A stretch of 64,000 bases of DNA from Heligmosomoides polygyrus polygyrus (GCA_947396885.1 OX377202.1:6696001-6760000); one strand, 5' to 3'; counted from the stretch's first letter, positions 53,320 to 62,995 are shown. A program made the numbers and translations. The notes: a model not told the origin generated them from the sequence alone.

Positions 53320-53573
53320 CGCATGAACTCCGAATCGAGGCTCTTGGTACGGATTCCCTCACCTCGACCAGCCAAGCCAAGCCTTTCATCCCGCCGGCAT
53401 AATTGACCACTTGTCTGGGAACGATACAGCACTCACTTGTCTATCTTGTGGTCAGCAAAAGTCTATGTATAGATGAAACACGCATTCAGATCGCCTCCAC
53501 GGCATCCCGTAGAAGTAAAATGTGTGGCGCATCCCGGAAGGGATTGAATAACGCCGTACTTTATCCTCTGTTG
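53320..53573 (+). mobile_element. Decayed SINE-A copy
   Basis: CGAATCGAGGCTCTTGGTAC GG, CACTTGTCTGGGAACGATAC, CGCATTCAGATCGCCTCCAC, GTAGAAGTAAAATGTGTGGC and CGCCGTACTTTATCC. The A box is not recognisable. Confidence 0.7.
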
Positions 53574-53944
53574 TGGCCGTGTTATTCAAGCTGTTGAGTA
53601 AAAAATTGCCTGTTTAAAACCAGTAGTTCTATCCATTTGGCTAAGAACTCAATGGGCTATACATATGTGGACGTCTTCGCGTCTCATTAGCTAATGGACT
53701 GAGCATCGTTCGTCTGTCATAACGACCTCTTCAGCTCTCGTTTTTCTTCTGAACCATATACGATTCTATGTAAACCTCGTCATTTTAGGCATATGCCATT
53801 CGAGCTCCTTATAGAAAATATCAGGCTAAATATTTCAGCGGCTAATTTGGCTCCAACTATTTACGAGAATTTTTAACTGGCATTCTCCACATGATCGTGT
53901 TCCGTGTTCATTTCAACGCTCAATTTTATTTTCCATGTGATGCT
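53574..53944. other. No recognisable gene
   Basis: An acceptor-like AATATTTCAG/CGGC at 53860 is not followed by a long frame. Nothing else. Confidence 0.35.
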
Positions 53945-54985
53945 ATTGACCAGCCTTTTTATACCCTTTCGCATCGAATTGGATACTTTTCAAATCAAAC
54001 TGGAAGCTTTCTAAGATAGCTTTAAGACTTTTGAAGTCAGGGTGAACTCTTCCAAATCGAAATATCCTTCAGGCAGGTTAAACTACAGACTCAGTAAGAT
54101 GGTTAGAATAATTTCTTGTTTAAGGAAAGTTTGGTATCACTTTCTTTGTAATTTTTTGTTAACCTGCCCCAATAAATGTAATAATTGTATACAATTTTTA
54201 TTTTTTGAGAAAAATAATAAATTAAATCTAATTTTAAATTGTAGCAAGGCAGCAATCATATAGCGCACTAAAAAGCCAGACCACGCCATGCACTCGAAAA
54301 GGTGGTCGCGATTTAAATATTTACTACTATTATTATTATTACTATTATTACTATTATTTTTTTGTAAATGCTACTTGGATGAGGCATCAAAGTGAGAATA
54401 CACATGTGTACTAGGTACTCACAGTTGTTTTTGTTCTATCGTTTGCAAGCGTGAAACTTCACGCAAACAGCAATTTTGCTATCAATCGAATAAAAGTGGC
54501 CACGTTTTGGACGAGGGCATGGCGCACTCTTTTCCTTTGGCCCTAAAAAATGGGGATCTATCCTAGTCGGGAGGGAACAATTGCAAAGTGCCAATTGCGT
54601 ACGTCATTCCTTTTCACATAGCCTTATTCCCTGAATTTAAATGAAAGTCCAGGGTAGTTGAAACACTCATAGAAACTTAAAGCAGGGAATGAAGATGCAA
54701 ATCACTATCTGCCCCCCTCTGATTAGGATAGGTCTAAAATGGCCGCCGTTCTGCTCTTTAAAGCAAGCCTAAAACCTTTTTTGTTCTTATAAAATGGAAA
54801 TTTTATAAAATTTTAAAAAATGTGTTGACTAATTGGGTAGGTGAATTGAAACTTCAGAGAAAGGATACTAAATTTTGTTTGAACAAAAAATTATTCTAAC
54901 CTTTTTGGGAGGTAATTATGTCGTTTCATGTGGAAGGAGCTCGTTTTGATTTTGAAGACGTTCACATTAATTTTAGAAGCATCAA
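53945..54985 (+). repeat. LTE element with a MITE inside
   Basis: CATCGAATTGGATACTTTTC start, GTTAAACTACAGACTCAG, GACCACGCCATGCACTCG and GTGAAACTTCACGC centre blocks, then an arm ending near 54985. An ATT trinucleotide microsatellite is at 54321-54362. Confidence 0.65.
54554..54734. mobile_element. GGATCTATCCTA MITE inside LTE
   Basis: GGATCTATCCTAGTCGGGAG at left and CTGATTAGGATAGGTC at right. Flanks AAAAATGG and TAAAATGG give an 8-bp duplication with one mismatch. Confidence 0.75.
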
Positions 54986-55630
54986 GTTTGTTTAAGTGAG
55001 TGACCAATTTGATTTGAAAAGCATTATTTTACCATTACTTTCCCTCAAAAAATAAGATTTTTATAAAATTTCAAGCACTGTTTTCACTTATTGGGTAGGT
55101 GGACGTCCAAGACTTCAAAAAAAAGTTGTTCTAAAATTTTGCTTAAACGAAAAATTATTCTACGTCATAACGATGTTTTGCTGCGATCAAAACTCTAGCG
55201 CCGGGCGGGCCTCGAACCCGCGTCTCCTTGATGTGAATCATTTCTATAAAGACCTTCAGCTTAACTGGTTCCATGCTTGTATCAGCGACCGGCTCATCCC
55301 GGCATAAGGTGAATGCTGACGGGTCCTAGGAGGAGTGGATGTTGCGTTGGATCAAATGGTACCGGTGGTGTAGTGGCGCAGAGCATTCCCGCCCGGTCAG
55401 CAGGACCTGCAGGTTCGAATCCCGCCTGGTGCTAAAGTTTTGCTCACAGCAAAACACTGTTATGAGAACTTTTAACCTTGATACCAGCCAATTGAGGCTT
55501 ATAGAAAATGAATTGAATTATTCTATCCTTTTTTTAGAGTCTCTAGTTTAATCTAGAAGAAGCTTTTTCGATTTGGAAGGTATCAAGTTTGATTTGAAAA
55601 GCTTTCAATTTGACGTGAAAATGGTATATT
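54986..55630 (-). repeat. LTE right-arm fragment split by a tRNA-like element
   Basis: ATAAGATTTTTATAAAATTT and CTTAAACGAAAAATTATTCT before the insert; TTAGAGTCTCTAGTTTAATC and TTGACGTGAAAATGGTATA after it. Confidence 0.65.
55163..55515 (+). mobile_element. Element with two head-to-head tRNA-like units, 10-bp TSD
   Basis: AATTATTCTA flanks both ends exactly (55153-55162, 55516-55525). The right half (+) has GGTGGTGTAGTGGCGCAGAG (A box) and GCAGGTTCGAATCCCGC (B box), a tRNA-like unit at about 55361-55433, followed by hairpin GTTTTGCTCACAGCAAAAC. The left half (-) has GCGGGTTCGAGGCCCGC, a perfect T-arm, followed outward by a similar GTTTTGATCGCAGCAAAAC. It looks like a retroposed SINE-like dimer with divergent pol III promoters. 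No protein. Confidence 0.7.
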
Positions 55631-55873
55631 AACGCTCAACCGTCGACAGACGAAGCGGTCTTTGATGTGAACCCACTGCCAGACATTACCACGACGACGA
55701 CTGTGCCGTAGAGCTGGAAAAGTGCGCATTTCACACGGTGCCTTCTGATGGATTGTGCCCTGAGGAAGTGTTTTGGCCGAAGACAACAGGCTGATTAGGA
55801 GCTCGACTTGACGACATTTCAACATTCGAAGGCATCGGCAAAACATCGTTCCATCGTTAGTCGGCAGCCACAT
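55583..55873 (-). CDS. Weak ORF with ATG, 96 codons
   Basis: Minus frame from ATG at 55873: MWLPTNDGTMFCRCLRMLKC, TLPQGTIHQKAPCEM and NVWQWVHIKDRFVCRRL. It overruns an LTE end at its C-terminus, so the frame as drawn cannot be a native gene in full. An alternative frame (APNQPVVFGQNTSSGHNPSE) also looks protein-like. Unassigned. Confidence 0.25.
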   Translation of the reverse strand: MWLPTNDGTMFCRCLRMLKCRQVELLISLLSSAKTLPQGTIHQKAPCEMRTFPALRHSRRRGNVWQWVHIKDRFVCRRLSVNIPFSRQIESFSNQT

Positions 55874-56080
55874 TTCCAGACAGAATTAGGCGGTTACTCG
55901 ACTGTTTCTTCTTCCGGGTCAGCCAAACTTTTTAGATTGCTTCCATAGCTTGTCGTTGAGGAAATTATCTCTATTTATGTACAAATTATCTCTATTTATT
56001 CATTTATTTATTTTTTATCAGGTGGATCGGAAAGTTCTGGCGGTTTCTGTGCTGCCACTTTTCGTTCGTTTTTTACTGAA

Positions 56081-56373
56081 TGGGCGCGAGTGGCGCAGTA
56101 AGAGTTGGCGCCGACTGTCGCATGCACCCCATACCAGGTTCCTGGTTCGGATTCCCCGCCCAGGCTGACCAAGCCTTCCATCCCTCCGGGGTCGGTGAAT
56201 TGGTGCCAGACTTGTTTAAGAAGGATAGAGCGCTGATTTGTTCACCGGTCGACCACAGCAAGTCATTGTGTGGTCAAATACGCATTCAAATCGCCTCCAC
56301 GACATCCCGTAGAAGTTGAATGCATGGCGCATCCCAAAAGAGATTGAATAATCCCTCCTTTATCCTTATCCTT
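56081..56373 (+). mobile_element. SINE-A copy, full length
   Basis: GGGCGCGAGTGGCGCAGTAA head, GGTTCCTGGTTCGGATTCCC, body and a CCTTTATCCTTATCC tail. No clear target duplication because the tail runs into T-rich DNA. Confidence 0.85.
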
Positions 56374-56436
56374 TATTTTTATTTTTATTTTGTTTTGTAT
56401 AGTTTGTACTTCGTGCCTTGTATTTTTTATTGAAGA

Positions 56437-56699
56437 AAGGCGAATAATCAATGCTTTCTGGGATGCGGCACGCATTCTACCTTTAGGTGAGGACATGGAT
56501 AAAATTCGAAAGCAATGAGTTGCGACAGTCAGCCGATGGAAAATTCAGTGTTTTATCACTCCCGAATGAGTCTAACACCCATTCACCGTTCTGGACGAGT
56601 GGAAGGCTTGGTTGACCTGAGCGGAAAATCCGAACCAGGAACTGGAATCGGGTGGACGCGACAACCGGCGCCTCCTACGACTGCGCTAACATACACCCA
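56437..56699 (-). mobile_element. Decayed SINE-A copy
   Basis: GGGATGCGGCACGCATTCTA, CAGCCGATGGAAAATTCAG, GGCTTGGTTGACCTGAGCGG and GACTGCGCTAACATACACCC. Confidence 0.75.
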
Positions 56700-56984
56700 A
56701 CTAGCCTATTTTATGATTTGTTTATATTCCACATTTTTTCGCCAATATTTCTCGTCGTCCTTAACCCGCAAACCTTTAAATATTCACATTCGATCAACTG
56801 AGTGTTGCTCTTTCATTATTGGTGGTTCCTTCCCGATTTATCCGCTCTCACCGCACTAAATTATTGAGTTGTTCAATTATCTATTAGGATGTGCAGAAAG
56901 TTTTTCAAGAAGTTGTGTGTCTTCCTTTGAACGAAGGTAGCTCGCTAACGTGCTAAATTGATACCACGGTTTAGAGACAATTTT
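56700..56984. other. No recognisable gene
   Basis: AT-rich spacer between a SINE and a mariner remnant. Nothing supported. Confidence 0.35.
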
Positions 56985-58250
56985 AAGCGAGAAAATCAGC
57001 ATATATAAGCATTTGCCAATCATTTTTTTTTGAAACCGCCGCTATCACTGAATACCCTTGTACAAACCATGTCGGATCGTCACGACTGCCGCCGTCTATT
57101 TCGTCATTGCTATTGTTCTGACCGCTCCGCAGCTTAAGTTCAACGTGAGTTGGTGTCGTCAATCGGCAGGGCAACCATGCCTCTCCTACACTACCTGCTA
57201 CAGATGGTATAAGCGATTCGATGAGGACAGCTTTTTCTTGGAGAAATTCTCTCGCAGTGGGCGTCCGCACTCTTCAAAAATCAGTGCTTTTCTGGCTTCC
57301 GTGCAGGGTAATTCAGCACAGAGTTCAGGAGAAATGAGCAAGGATACAAGTACTCATTTTTCGACTGTTCGAGCGATCCTCGCTAGAGGCAGATGCCGCG
57401 CTAAGCGTCCTGGAACCATACCTAGGATACTTACGGTTGTGCAACGTCGTAGGCGAGCGGAGGTGTGTCGGGATCTTCTCAACCGTGAGAGGACGACGGC
57501 ATGGACCAAGTTCGTTATTCCGCAGGATGAAAAATGGATATCATTCGAGAATCCAGAATGGAAGCTGCAGTGGCTTTCTGTAGATCGCAGGCCGCAGCGC
57601 GTTCCTAGGAGACGAGAGCACCGCAAAATGGAACTGCTCTCATTCTTCTTTTTCTGAGATGGCTGCCTTTACTATGACATCCTGCCTGAGGACGAGACTG
57701 TGACCACCAAGGTGTTTACTAGGGAGGGGCAAGAGATGGTTGCCCAGATCCCTCATTCTGTGTTACACCGTGGGAAACTCTACACGATCATGGACAACGC
57801 GTGACCCCAGAATGCCAAGGGAACACAGGACGAGTTACGCAATCTGGCATGGCTCATATGGCTACCACACCCACCGTACTCTCCAGACCTTATCCCCTGT
57901 GATCATCATGGCTTCAGAAGCCTCCAAGCTTTTGTGCAGGCAAGAGCTTCAACGATTGTAACGACGTCAAGCGTGCGGTGGAGGATTGTATCGCTCACCG
58001 TTCCTCTTAGGGCTCGTTTAGTGTGCGCGCGACGCGCGACGCTATGCCATGTGTAGTGGCCGAATCGACCAATCGCGTCGCCCGATCAATTTAGCCACTA
58101 CACATGCATCGCGTCGCGCGTCGCACGCACACTAAACGACCCCTTATTCTGGAGAGACGCAATCGCCGCCGTACGGTCGTTGGAGGAAGGTCGTGGCTAC
58201 AGATGGCGACTACTGAGAATAGTGATCCATCGTTTCTGTTGGTGTTATTA
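56985..58250 (+). pseudogene. Mariner-like transposase remnant with a MITE inside
   Basis: Plus strand: CYRWYKRFDEDSFFLEKFSR (N-terminal DNA-binding side), KFVIPQDEKWISFENPEWKL (first Asp), LYYDILPEDETVTTKVF, LYTIMDNA (second Asp) and WLPHPPYSPDLIPCDHHGF (third Asp). Stops at 57655 and after MDNA, plus frameshifts. The C-terminus, RRWKKVVATDGDYFE-like, resumes beyond the MITE (58144-58230). Diverged from the other mariners here. Confidence 0.75.
58010..58143. mobile_element. GGGCTCGTTTAGTGTG MITE, TTA duplication
   Basis: GGGCTCGTTTAGTGTGCGCG at left and CGCACACTAAACGACCC at right. Arms include GACGCGCGACGC and its complement and TGTGTAGTGGC/GCCACTACACA. TTA on both sides (58007-58009, 58144-58146). 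PIF/Harbinger-like. It interrupts the mariner, so it is younger. Confidence 0.85.
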
Positions 58251-58264
58251 CTTGTTGAATAAAA

Positions 58265-58566
58265 AGGATAAAAGGATAAAGGATGGCGTTATTCAATCCC
58301 CTTTGGGATGCGCCACGCATTCTACTTCTGCGGGATGTCGTGGAGGCGAGTTGAATGCGTATTTGGCCATACAATGACGTGTTTGGCCATACAATGACAG
58401 CCGATGAACAAGTCAGTGCTTTATCCTTCCCAGACAAGTCTGGTACCAATTCACCGACCCCGGAGGGATGGAAGGCATGGTTGGCCTGGGCGGAAATCCG
58501 AACCAGGAAGCTGGTATCAGGTGCAGGCGACAGTCGGCGCCTCCTCCGACTGCGCTCCACGCGCCA
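58265..58566 (-). mobile_element. SINE-A copy with internal 20-bp duplication
   Basis: Tail AAAGGATAAAGGATGGCG, head GCTCCACGCGCC. TGTTGAATAAAA (58253-58264) and TGTTGGATAAAA (58567-58578) flank it. TTTGGCCATACAATGAC occurs twice in tandem at about 58360-58397 and the TGCGGTGGCC block is lost. Confidence 0.88.
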
Positions 58567-58769
58567 TGTTGGATAAAATCACTCAATTCTTGCAAAACTT
58601 TCTGCACACCCTAATATTTATATGTCGTCCTTTTACATGAGATGATGACGTTCCAAACATTCCAAACATTCCTATGGGGAACGTCTGCTTTTATTTTTTT
58701 GTGACTGAGTGTTTGTGCAGGGAAGTTTTGCGGCTCAAGAAGCTAAAGTAAAATTGTCACCCTGATGGC

Positions 58770-58858
58770 CCTTGGATGGCATGGCCTGCCGTCGAAATCG
58801 AACCTGCTGTAACTCGCTCGTGCTCACTCTCCGCCGCTGTACCACCTAACCAATGCGC
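58770..58858 (-). repeat. tRNA-like unit
   Basis: Minus strand GCGCATTGGTTAGGTGGTAC (A-box-like) and GCAGGTTCGATTTCGACGGC (B box). Spacing is tRNA-like, stems imperfect. No functional tRNA claimed. Confidence 0.45.
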
Positions 58859-59128
58859 ACTTTTACGCAATGCTGATTTGACAAACTTGTGAGAGTCCAG
58901 AGATGCACCATTTTCAGAAATGTGCCCATTCATAGCGATTAGTACAGAACCATCTGAAGTTCTTGTCGCGCTTAATCACTCCCTTGAGGGCACGGAGCAT
59001 CTGTGTGGCTGTTGTTGTGGCAACGACCCTTCCCAGTCAATCTGAAAAATGTAGTCATCGCTGCTTCAGATGGATTCTGTCTTCCGCACACCTTTTCAGG
59101 TGACATTTCTACCAACGCCAGTGCAACT

Positions 59129-59225
59129 TTTTCTTTTGCTTCTTCTTCTTGTTCTTCTCCCTCTTCTTCTTGTGCTTGTTTTCCTCTTCTTTATTCTTCT
59201 TATTCTTATCTTTGTCTCGATCTAC
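59129..59225. repeat. CTT-rich pyrimidine tract
   Basis: Imperfect TTCTTCTTC/CTCTTC tract. Leucine- or lysine-rich ORFs through it are artefacts. Confidence 0.75.
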
Positions 59226-59238
59226 TTCTTCGTTGTTC

Positions 59239-59395
59239 CATGTTGCGAATGTGGACAGCATTCGAAGGTGGGAACGTGCCAGCCAATCATAACCAATCAG
59301 GCAACGAGAGAGCACGCGCTAGCCAACCAGGATACCGGCAACACATCCCAATCAAGGTGATCTGATTGGCTGGCATGTGCCCACATTCGCGACTA
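59239..59395. mobile_element. CATGTCGCGAA palindromic MITE
   Basis: CATGTTGCGAATGTGGACAG to TGTGCCCACATTCGCGAC, with CCAGCCAATCAT and TGATTGGCTGGC. A shortened family member. Confidence 0.75.
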
Positions 59396-60126
59396 GGACC
59401 GTTTCGGTTCGGCTCTCAAATGTGTTATATAGACAACACAAAAAAAATTAATGTTGGCTTCAAGAGATAAAAAATGGTCTATCTAACACCTCGAGTAAGA
59501 TTTGTATATTTTTATTTTTTTCATTTTTCATCCATTTGTAATTTTTCATTTATGAAAGTAGAACACCTAGAAAATCCGCTGACGAGGACTGCTATTATTT
59601 GAAAAAGAGTCAATACGTCTATCTGTCCCTGCGTCTGTCCGTCCATCCGTCCGTCCGTTTGTCCGTTCGACCGCCAATGGAACGGATGCACTTCGTGATC
59701 GATAATGTGTTGTTATCCGTTGGACGCTGGTATCACTCGAATGCAGAGCAGAATTCGCAGCAAGTATTCAGCATTAACTGTTCAATCAATACTGATCAAT
59801 GTTATCGATTTTTGTCTAGAAACAGCAGTTTTGAGGTGGAGATCGATGAGCGGGATTCGTCCAATAGCTAATTATATCTAGGAAGTTTGACCATTTCCTT
59901 CCTATTTCTTTTCATCTGTTCATCAGTCAGGTCTGATTTGCACAAACTGGCTCCAGAATGGTGTATTATTTTCACTCCATCTGATGCCAGAATAGCCCGG
60001 TCGATAATCTAGTTCGAGGGACACGAAAGGCGGGGAACTTCCTCTTTTCTCCTTATCCATATAACTGATATTCAACCATTATTTAACGTTTATTTTTTAT
60101 TTTTCCATTCGCACATTTAACAAATA
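59396..60126. other. No recognisable gene; CCGT microsatellite at 59625-59672
   Basis: Imperfect tetranucleotide run (GTCCGTCCATCCGTCCGTCC). The ORF at 59599-59871 runs through it and is not supported. Confidence 0.4.
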
Positions 60127-61037
60127 TTAGGGGGGGGGGCCAAAAGTAATGAGACACCCCATGCCGTGTCCATATATCTCGTGGCTGGAGTCCGGTTTTG
60201 TGCTTATCGTATTTGTATGTTTGTATGCTACTTACTGAAGCCCATCTGAGAAGTTACCACTTCCTCCTTTTCCAGAAGCATGCCAAAAACCCCAGCCTGT
60301 CTCATGCCGAAACCCCAGTCTGACGAGTCGACCTGTGTCGCGCAAATCTCCCCCAATTCCCAACCCCGAGCAGCCTGGGCTCAATATTCACGCAGGATGA
60401 GAAGTACGTCTTCTACCTTAACCCTGCCAAGCAGCGAGTCTGGGTGAGGCCTGGTGAAGTGTTACCGACCTTCGTTCGGCAAGATGTTCACGGCGAGAAG
60501 CATCTTTGGAGCTTTTGGGTCAGCGCCCATGGATCGGTTTACCGGAGGCTGTTTCCCAAGAGCACCACGATGAACTCCAAGGCCATGGTGAGGGAAATGG
60601 AAGAGATGGGCCGGCGAGTCGCTCTTATTCATTCGCAGCTTTTCAAGAAGGTTCTCCTCTCCGACAACGCCGCACCCCATCGGGAACAAGTAAGCACGGA
60701 TAAGCTTGGCCAGCTGGGCTACGTTCACATGCCTCACCCACCGTATTCGCCGGACATCTCTCCATGCGACTACCACTACTACTTGAGCCTACAGGACTTC
60801 CTAGTCGGAAGGGACACAAGAACCCAAGCAGTCCTTGACAACCATATCGAGCACTTGATCAGCACCAGGCTCAAGCAGTTCTGTAAGGATGGGATCAGGA
60901 AGTTGACTGAGCGATGGTAGCAAGGTCATTGCCCATAATGGCAAATACATTCCTCAGCATCGTTGAGTTGTAATTGAGTTATAAGGAGATAAAGATTTTT
61001 TTTCATTTTGTCTCATTACTTTTGGCCCCCCCCCTAA
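60127..61037 (+). mobile_element. Compact mariner element, TIRs and TA duplication
   Basis: TTAGGGGGGGGGGCCAAAAG (left) and CTTTTGGCCCCCCCCCTAA (right) are inverted; the match continues through TAATGAGACA. TA dinucleotides flank it (60125-60126, 61038-61039). At 911 bp it is shorter than a full mariner because the N-terminal DNA-binding region is gone. The catalytic ORF is intact. Confidence 0.9.
60324..60920 (+). CDS. Mariner transposase catalytic domain, N-terminally truncated, D34D
   Basis: Open for 199 codons to TAG at 60918. Reads RVDLCRANLPQFPTPSSLGS, then IFTQDEKYVFYLNPAKQRVW (first Asp), KKVLLSDNAAPHREQ (second) and PHPPYSPDISPCDYHYY (third). Exactly 34 residues separate the second and third Asp, the mariner signature. 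It ends CKDGIRKLTERW. No ATG before about 60570, and the HTH DNA-binding half is missing (an upstream trace PSLSHAETPV then a stop). It should not bind its own ends, so the copy is not autonomous. The open catalytic frame suggests recent activity. Confidence 0.85.
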   Translation, partial: RVDLCRANLPQFPTPSSLGSIFTQDEKYVFYLNPAKQRVWVRPGEVLPTFVRQDVHGEKHLWSFWVSAHGSVYRRLFPKSTTMNSKAMVREMEEMGRRVALIHSQLFKKVLLSDNAAPHREQVSTDKLGQLGYVHMPHPPYSPDISPCDYHYYLSLQDFLVGRDTRTQAVLDNHIEHLISTRLKQFCKDGIRKLTERW

Positions 61038-61041
61038 TATT

Positions 61042-61449
61042 GACCTTTTTCAATTTTTATTTTTAGCACATATTTGATTTGTTTTTACTTTACCATTATT
61101 ACCTGGCCAATGCACCATGTAGAAAATTTCGAGACAGCCACGCAAGATTTGACCGTCTTTCGCCCACACCTCAAACTTGGGTAATTGAACCTTTGTTATT
61201 TCGTTAAAATAACGACATCAACAAATAGTACAAAATACAAAAACGGATAAGGAAACATGCGAAATGGCTGCTCGTTCTTTTTTTATGCTAAGCAACACTT
61301 TTATATGAATGAAACAACGGAAGGAATGTAAACATTCGACAGCCAAGAGAACAGAAACACTACGCTCGTGAGATAGCTTCTAGGAAGGCAATTTACTAAT
61401 CAGCGAGATAATTAAACTATGCAACTGAAAAATAGAGTGTAAGTCTGAG
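61042..61449. other. No recognisable gene
   Basis: AT-rich, nothing supported. A minus-strand CTATTTTTCAG/TTGC acceptor-like site near 61430 lacks a following frame. Confidence 0.35.
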
Positions 61450-61720
61450 ATGCAGGAACGGGCGCCAGCAACGTCCTCATTCGTCCTTGTCGTGTGCCAG
61501 AGTGCTCCAATGGATCCTCCTCGCTCTAAAAGCACGAATATCGTCAGGATTTTCTCAGGATTTTCGTAAAGAAGCCTGACCAACGTGATTATGGACATCC
61601 TGGTGTTCTTTTCGCATACCGAGGAATCCAGTCGCGGTTGGCTTTCGCCCAGTGCGTGTTGGCAATGCTAGGGCGGCCCACCTAATTTTTGACTGCAACA
61701 AACAGTCGAAAATTAGGTGG
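61450..61720 (-). pseudogene. LINE C-terminal fragment
   Basis: Minus frames read LLQSKIRWAALAL, NRDWIPRYAKRTPGCP, SRWSGFFTKIL and RARRIHWSTLAHDKDE then RCWRPF, the C-terminal order seen at 44060-44335. Frameshifted with stops. Confidence 0.65.
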
Positions 61721-61733
61721 ACCAGCCGCAGCG
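61672..61733. repeat. Inverted repeat within the LINE remnant
   Basis: GGCGGCCCACCTAATTTT and AAAATTAGGTGGACCAGCCG pair around TGACTGCAACAAACAGTC. The motif SKIRW is readable on both strands, so a LINE segment has been duplicated head to head. Confidence 0.7.
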
Positions 61734-62519
61734 AGTCTACTGTTGGATTATTAGCGAAGTTTATAACTCCGGAAGTCTTCTCTGTCCTGTGTGATCTTCC
61801 TCTTGACAAGGCTGTTCACCCTGCTTATGAAGTACACAATTTTTGAGCCTCACAAGACCCAGGATTTGTCAGGATAAACGGTGGAGCAAAGGCGGTGAGC
61901 CGAAGCTGACGTAGTTCTAGTCTTCTTCACTTGTTTCAACCTATTTCTGCTGGATCGCATAAAGACATTCTGAACCCCAAGGAATTCCGTCTTTGAACTC
62001 ATAAACTTCTTTCTCTAGGTTCTTGAAAAGTACGCAAAATAAGTCTTTATGAGCTCTAATAGAAGGCGAGATACATGGCTGTTTATGAAGACTGATCGTT
62101 GGAATTTGAAGAGCGGATTTCGCGTGCTCCTAATTCTTATCATCGATAAACTAGCAACCTGCTAGTTAACACAGGGCGGGTAAGAATTAGGAGCATAACT
62201 AGACTGTCATTACTAGGAGACGATGATACTCTGAGTCATTCTAGTGTTATTATCCCTTACCGCTGCACAAGCCAGAGGTACTCTTGCCCTCTCTTTTTCT
62301 CTTTCTGGAGACTTCATTTAAAACTGGACACCTTGAGAAATAAGATGGGCATTTTGTGAACCAAGTCGGACGTATCTGAAACTTAACTTTTTTAAAGAAA
62401 TTTTTATGAAAAATTCACCTTTCCAGTTGTTTTAGGAAAAATAACCCCAGTGTATGAATAAGCAAAAATTCTTATAAATTAACCTTTGGCAAAATTTTTA
62501 GGTTTGTTCAGACTTGCTA
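61734..62519. other. No supported gene; hairpin at 62125-62195
   Basis: A plus frame at 61730-61846 (TVGLLAKFITPEVFSVLCDL) looks mildly protein-like. TGCTCCTAATTCTTA (62125-62139) pairs perfectly with TAAGAATTAGGAGCA (62181-62195) around an inner AACTAGCA/TGCTAGTT hairpin. Confidence 0.4.
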
Positions 62520-62700
62520 GAGATCGGTGAATTTGCTGTTAAGAGAGATTGCGCCGTGCACTACGCGCCGTTCTACACATTGCGTTCATCACTTAATCTG
62601 AACCGGATTTACACAAGCAGTCGAATAAACATTGTTAAGTTCGAGACGAGTGAGTCAGCAGCTGTAAGCGACTTCATTAACACGTTCTGTGTTTTTTAAA
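62520..62700. repeat. Weak LTE-centre remnant
   Basis: GAGATTGCGCCGTGCAC, TTTACACAAGCAGTCGAATA AACATTG resemble LTE central blocks; the rest is lost. Confidence 0.4.
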
Positions 62701-62902
62701 AGAGGAAATAACTTTTCGGGGAATAATTCGCTCCTTTCTTACTCTTCCTTCCGTATTTCCTTTTTCATTATTTTTTAAGGTTTCTTACGATATCGTCGTC
62801 TTCAAATGTACACTGCTTCTGTCAGCCTATTTTCAATCTCTTCTTCTAAAGTATGTTGGAAGTTGTGTATACATTATGGAGACTTAATTTTGACTATTTC
62901 AG

Positions 62903-62979
62903 TTAACGAGGCAAGACGACAGATACGAGGGTGATCACTATCACCACAGTCGAAGCGTTTCTCCGCATCCTCATTCAAG
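62903..62979 (+). CDS. Best candidate host exon (77 bp)
   Basis: Acceptor TTTTGACTATTTCAG ends at 62902 and donor AAG/GTATGTAC starts at 62980, both close to nematode consensus. Only one frame is open: LTRQDDRYEGDHYHHSRSVS then PHPHS, polar and His/Ser-rich. The exon is 25 codons plus two bases, so it needs a spliced continuation. No neighbouring exon could be linked in the window, and the protein is not recognised. Confidence 0.5.
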
Positions 62980-62995
62980 GTATGTACAGTTGTTC

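Noticed and set aside
55361..55433. Functional tRNA-Asp/Gly gene
   Set aside because: The sequence resembles such tRNAs, but the acceptor stem pairs poorly and the unit is part of a mobile insertion with a target duplication.
58900..59040. Minus-strand exon after TTTTTCAG at 59042-59049
   Set aside because: Two competing frames follow the acceptor, one stopping after about 20 codons and the other containing a stop at the junction; no donor could be fixed.
59003..59365. 120-codon ORF with long Ser/Leu stretch
   Set aside because: Its core is a CTT microsatellite and it runs into a palindromic MITE.
60462..60776. 104-codon minus-strand ORF
   Set aside because: It is the antisense shadow of the mariner catalytic domain.
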